Assembly: GCA_034172985.1 (NCBI GenBank) | Contig: JAXFDY010000117.1 | Location: 1 to 5,738 of the forward strand | Length of the DNA stretch: 5,738 nucleotides | Source of the DNA: CAG-303 sp034172985 | GTDB taxonomy: Bacteria; Bacillota; Clostridia; Lachnospirales; Lachnospiraceae | Reading direction: 5' to 3' | Shown: piece after piece, positions 4,407-5,738 of the stretch | Position numbering within the stretch: the first letter of the stretch is position 1 | Layout of the letters: every line of letters begins with the position of its first letter | Notes under the pieces: model-generated | What the model was told of the DNA's origin: nothing | Databases searched by the model: none | The model's input: the letters and a program-made list of their open reading frames with translations, nothing else | Position numbers and translations under genes: made by a program

Positions 4407-5174
4407 ATGAACAATAAAACAAGAACACGAACATTTTCAATATCACATATTACTGTTGCATATCTTCAAGAAGTTGTTGATACTTTTAAAATAAGTAAAG
4501 CTACAATTATTAGAATGGCAATTTATCATGGAATCCGAAGATTAGAAAATGGTTATCGTCCAGTTAGGGATTTAGATAAAGAAGATAAGAAAGATAAGAA
4601 AAAAAAATCTAAACTTAAAATTCAATTACCAGAGAATCTTTGGGAATTATTTGAGAAAACAGTATATAGTATTGAATGGAACTATATAAATGATGGAGTA
4701 TTAGGAAATGCTTTAGAACGAATACCAGATGGAGAACTAATTAATTTATTTATAGACATAGAATTACAGCCATATTTATCTGTAATTTATACGTATAATA
4801 GTTATAAAGTAAATCCAGATGATACGAATTATAATAAAAATGCAGAAAAACTTTCCATTGATGAAGTTGATGGTGTACGGAATTGTGATAAGAATAAAAA
4901 CCAAAACACTATATACATTAATGCAGATTTAACTGATTATTTTTATAACGCATGCTTAGAAATGAAATCGGAAGTTGGACTTATTGAAAATCAATTATGG
5001 AGATATTTATTGACACAGGGATTAGCTAAAGAGTTTACTACTAAAGAAACAGCTTCCATATTTTCAGATTATGATATATTAAATGAAATTGATAAACTAA
5101 AGATACCAAGATTAAAAGCTTTTACATTAATCAGGTATTTAATAGAAAATGATATACTTGTATGGAGAAAATAA
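4407..5174 (+). CDS. Ribbon-helix-helix type DNA-binding protein (255 residues)
   Basis: The N-terminus (residues 6-46: RTRTFSISHITVAYLQEVVD, then TFKISKATIIRMAIYHGIRR) fits a ribbon-helix-helix domain: a beta strand, then two helices with an SKATIIRMAI turn. After a Lys-rich linker (58-70), residues 69-107 (KLKIQLPENLWELFEKTV...NALERI) and 168-208 (NTIYINADLTDYFYNACLEM...WRYLLTQGLAKE) repeat the strand-helix-helix pattern, so the protein may hold three such units. RHH proteins act as repressors, copy-number or partition regulators, or relaxosome accessory proteins; the position next to an origin- or oriT-like region fits any of these. The ribosome binding site is weak (GGTG, 5 nt upstream). 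Base composition is visibly more AT-rich than the minus-strand operon, suggesting a different origin. The linker is encoded by a 9-A run that could slip. RHH unit 1 is fairly sure; units 2 and 3 are inferred. Confidence 0.72.
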   Translation: MNNKTRTRTFSISHITVAYLQEVVDTFKISKATIIRMAIYHGIRRLENGYRPVRDLDKEDKKDKKKKSKLKIQLPENLWELFEKTVYSIEWNYINDGVLGNALERIPDGELINLFIDIELQPYLSVIYTYNSYKVNPDDTNYNKNAEKLSIDEVDGVRNCDKNKNQNTIYINADLTDYFYNACLEMKSEVGLIENQLWRYLLTQGLAKEFTTKETASIFSDYDILNEIDKLKIPRLKAFTLIRYLIENDILVWRK

Positions 5175-5188
5175 TGGGCAAGAACAAG

Positions 5189-5218
5189 GGAAATGGGAAT
5201 AAGGCAGCTCCCATTTTC
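5189..5218 (+). terminator. Hairpin after the RHH-protein gene, possible weak terminator
   Basis: AAATGGGA (5191-5198) pairs with TCCCATTT (5209-5216), extended by a G-U and a G-C pair to 10 bp, with a 10-nt loop. It starts 15 nt after the stop codon of the RHH-protein gene. The following sequence (TCATCCCC) has no U-run, so termination would be weak. It may instead belong to the structured origin/oriT region to its right. Confidence 0.4.
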
Positions 5219-5261
5219 ATCCCCATAAAATAAGAGGTTGCAAGCATTTTGGGAAAAAGGG

Positions 5262-5297
5262 ATAACCCACGAGGTAATAGTACCACTCGTGGGATAT
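5262..5297 (-). other. Origin-like stem-loop with CRESS-type nonanucleotide
   Basis: CCCACGAG (5266-5273) and CTCGTGGG (5286-5293) form a perfect 8-bp stem, continued after one A-A mismatch by ATA/TAT (5262-5264 and 5295-5297). The 12-nt loop on the minus strand is TGGTACTATTAC. Its last nine bases, TACTATTAC (5282-5274), fit the NANTATTAC consensus that CRESS-DNA virus Reps nick between the last T and AC. Stem, loop size and motif position at the 3' side of the loop all resemble a CRESS origin, and a CRESS-like Rep is encoded in the same window. The other possibility is the nick region of a conjugative oriT. The link to this Rep is an inference, since the origin is about 3.7 kb from rep. Confidence 0.6.
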
Positions 5298-5302
5298 TCG
5301 CC

Positions 5303-5385
5303 CGTTGTGCTGTCGCAACGACACCCTTGCTTGATAGCTTCACTCCGTTACGCTTATCTACGCAAGAATGTCTGCGACCTACGCA
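5303..5385. repeat. Structured GC-rich segment with phased TACGC repeats
   Basis: TACGC occurs at 5349-5353, 5359-5363 and 5380-5384, the last two within CTACGCA. The offsets are 10 and 21 bp, one and two helical turns, so the same DNA face is presented. Segment 5320-5372 can fold into an imperfect hairpin: GACA/TGTC, CTTGC/GCAAG and GATAGC/GC-T-TATC. Next to it CGTTG (5303-5307) pairs with CAACG (5316-5320), or alternatively TGTCG with CGACA (5311-5323). These look like iterons and secondary structure of an origin or oriT beside the nonanucleotide stem-loop. The segment is clearly less AT-rich than its surroundings. Confidence 0.5.
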
Positions 5386-5449
5386 CAGTGGGCATAATAA
5401 AATGAACTGAAATTTGGTCTTTGCTTAAGTAGTATTCTTTTGCTGTCAT
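5354..5449 (-). CDS. 31-residue ORF, possible truncated gene remnant
   Basis: ATG at 5449 is preceded by a near-perfect AGGAGG with 9-nt spacing, much stronger than expected by chance. The peptide begins MTAKEYYLSKDQ, which resembles the MTAKEYL start of small sigma-like/DUF1492 phage proteins of Firmicutes. The rest (ISVHFIMPTVRRSQTFLRR) is encoded by the structured segment and ends at a stop at 5354. The likely reading is the first codons of a gene cut off where the origin-like DNA joins, which would mark a boundary. It could also be a genuine short peptide. The similarity is from memory of a short motif only. Confidence 0.4.
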   Translation of the reverse strand: MTAKEYYLSKDQISVHFIMPTVRRSQTFLRR

Positions 5450-5474
5450 TTGAAATTACCTCCTTCTAAGTTAG

Positions 5475-5504
5475 AAAGGCAACACCAGAGAAGGTGCTGC
5501 CTTT
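5475..5504 (-). terminator. Terminator hairpin of the right-hand minus-strand gene
   Basis: AAAGGCAACACC (5475-5486) pairs with GGTGCTGCCTTT (5493-5504) around a 6-nt loop. In minus-strand RNA all 12 positions pair with one G-U, whereas in plus-strand RNA the same position is an A-C mismatch, so it suits minus-strand transcription. It begins 41 nt after the stop codon at 5546. The following U-tract is short (UUUCU). It also isolates the 5449 ORF from read-through. Confidence 0.65.
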
Positions 5505-5545
5505 AAAGGATTTAACTGCTGTATTTATTTGTTACTGCTTATGGA

Positions 5546-5738
5546 TTAATTTCCAACAACACCACCTACAGGTTCCCAGTCAGAACCCCAATCACCTGGG
5601 TCTTGCCCCAAGTCCGAAAATGGATCAAATTCGGTTTCTTCTTCTGTGGATGTGTTGTTTGAACTATTTGATGTATTTGAATTTTCTGAAGTGTTTGAAT
5701 TTGATGATGTGCTTGAAGATGTTGTTGGTGTTTCTTCT
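5546..5738 (-). CDS. C-terminal part of an unidentified protein with Ser/Thr/Asn-rich tail
   Basis: 63 codons are visible, open from the window edge to TAA at 5548-5546. The first 40 or so are a low-complexity stretch of Ser, Thr and Asn with some Glu (e.g. SSSTSSNSNTSENSNTSNSS). They are followed by an acidic, Trp-containing end, FDPFSDLGQDPGDWGSDW then EPVGGVVGN. Such tails are common at the extracellular C-terminus of Gram-positive surface proteins and some penicillin-binding proteins; there is no LPXTG motif. The N-terminal domains are outside the window, so no function is assigned. It is followed by a terminator hairpin and is probably host chromosome or a neighbouring element rather than part of the Rep element. 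Confidence 0.7.
   Translation of the reverse strand, partial: EETPTTSSSTSSNSNTSENSNTSNSSNNTSTEEETEFDPFSDLGQDPGDWGSDWEPVGGVVGN

Larger units (their letters stand above)
1..5400. mobile_element. Putative integrative CRESS-Rep element (partial)
   Basis: A tyrosine integrase, a CRESS-like HUH/helicase Rep, an SSB-like protein, a sigma-like regulator, a ribbon-helix-helix protein and an origin-like stem-loop lie together with no recognisable host gene between them. Integrated plasmids carrying CRESS-like Reps next to integrases are known from bacterial genomes (pCRESS groups), and the gene content fits that type. The left end lies outside the window, beyond the integrase. The right end is not proven; about 5400 is chosen because a small ORF with a perfect ribosome binding site (5449-5354) enters the structured DNA there and may be a truncated neighbour gene. 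No attachment-site repeat could be identified because only one end is visible. Whether the AT-rich 4407-5174 gene belongs to the same element is an inference. Confidence 0.6.

Noticed and set aside
5131..5343. 70-codon minus-strand ORF beginning at GTG
   Set aside because: It has no ribosome binding site, overlaps the end of the RHH-protein gene, and runs through the stem-loops. It is better explained as structured noncoding DNA.
1..5738. CRISPR array, tRNA or rRNA genes, insertion sequence with inverted terminal repeats
   Set aside because: No regularly spaced repeats, cloverleaf or rRNA-like sequence, and no transposase were seen on either strand.

Overview
The window looks like part of a low-GC Gram-positive (Firmicutes, probably Clostridia/Lachnospiraceae-like) genome. 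The DNA is AT-rich, nearly every gene has a strong AGGAGG-type ribosome binding site, and the protein families are typical of clostridial mobile elements. No host housekeeping gene can be recognised, so the taxonomic statement is an inference.

Most of the window (about 1-5400) reads as a small integrative, rolling-circle type element. On the minus strand one co-oriented operon runs, in transcription order: an acidic-tailed SSB-like protein (3446-3027), three unrecognised small proteins (2958-2524, 2510-2133, 2136-1636), a replication initiator (1546-449) and the N-terminal part of a tyrosine integrase (438 to the window edge). The initiator is the key gene. It joins an HUH endonuclease domain to an SF3-like helicase domain, the layout of eukaryotic CRESS-DNA virus Reps and of their bacterial plasmid relatives. 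It is followed after 10 nt by the integrase gene, so replication and integration functions appear co-expressed.

Upstream of this operon, and separated from it by a strong intrinsic terminator (3530-3565), is a gene for a protein with a sigma-70 region 4-like helix-turn-helix (4222-3584). Its start is unusual: it has no Shine-Dalgarno of its own, its ATG lies in a perfect hairpin, and a short out-of-frame leader ORF with a strong Shine-Dalgarno overlaps it. Divergent from it is an AT-rich plus-strand gene (4407-5174) for a protein that seems to contain up to three ribbon-helix-helix-like units. The two divergent promoters appear to share overlapping -35 boxes inside a 9-bp palindrome.

The stretch 5175-5545 has no convincing full-length gene but is rich in structure. 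It holds an 8-bp stem whose 12-nt loop carries TACTATTAC on the minus strand, which fits the CRESS-virus origin nonanucleotide pattern NANTATTAC. Beside it are an extended imperfect hairpin and three helically phased TACGC repeats. This is the best candidate for a replication origin (or a conjugative oriT) of the element. A 31-codon ORF with a perfect ribosome binding site (5449-5354) runs into this region and may be a truncated gene at the element boundary. Beyond it are a terminator hairpin and the Ser/Thr/Asn-rich C-terminus of an unidentified minus-strand protein that continues past the window.

Regulatory signals worth noting are a 45-nt hairpin that would bury the rep ribosome binding site in read-through RNA, and an identical 11-bp box (TACCGTCAAAA on the minus strand) found only upstream of rep and upstream of the SSB-like operon.
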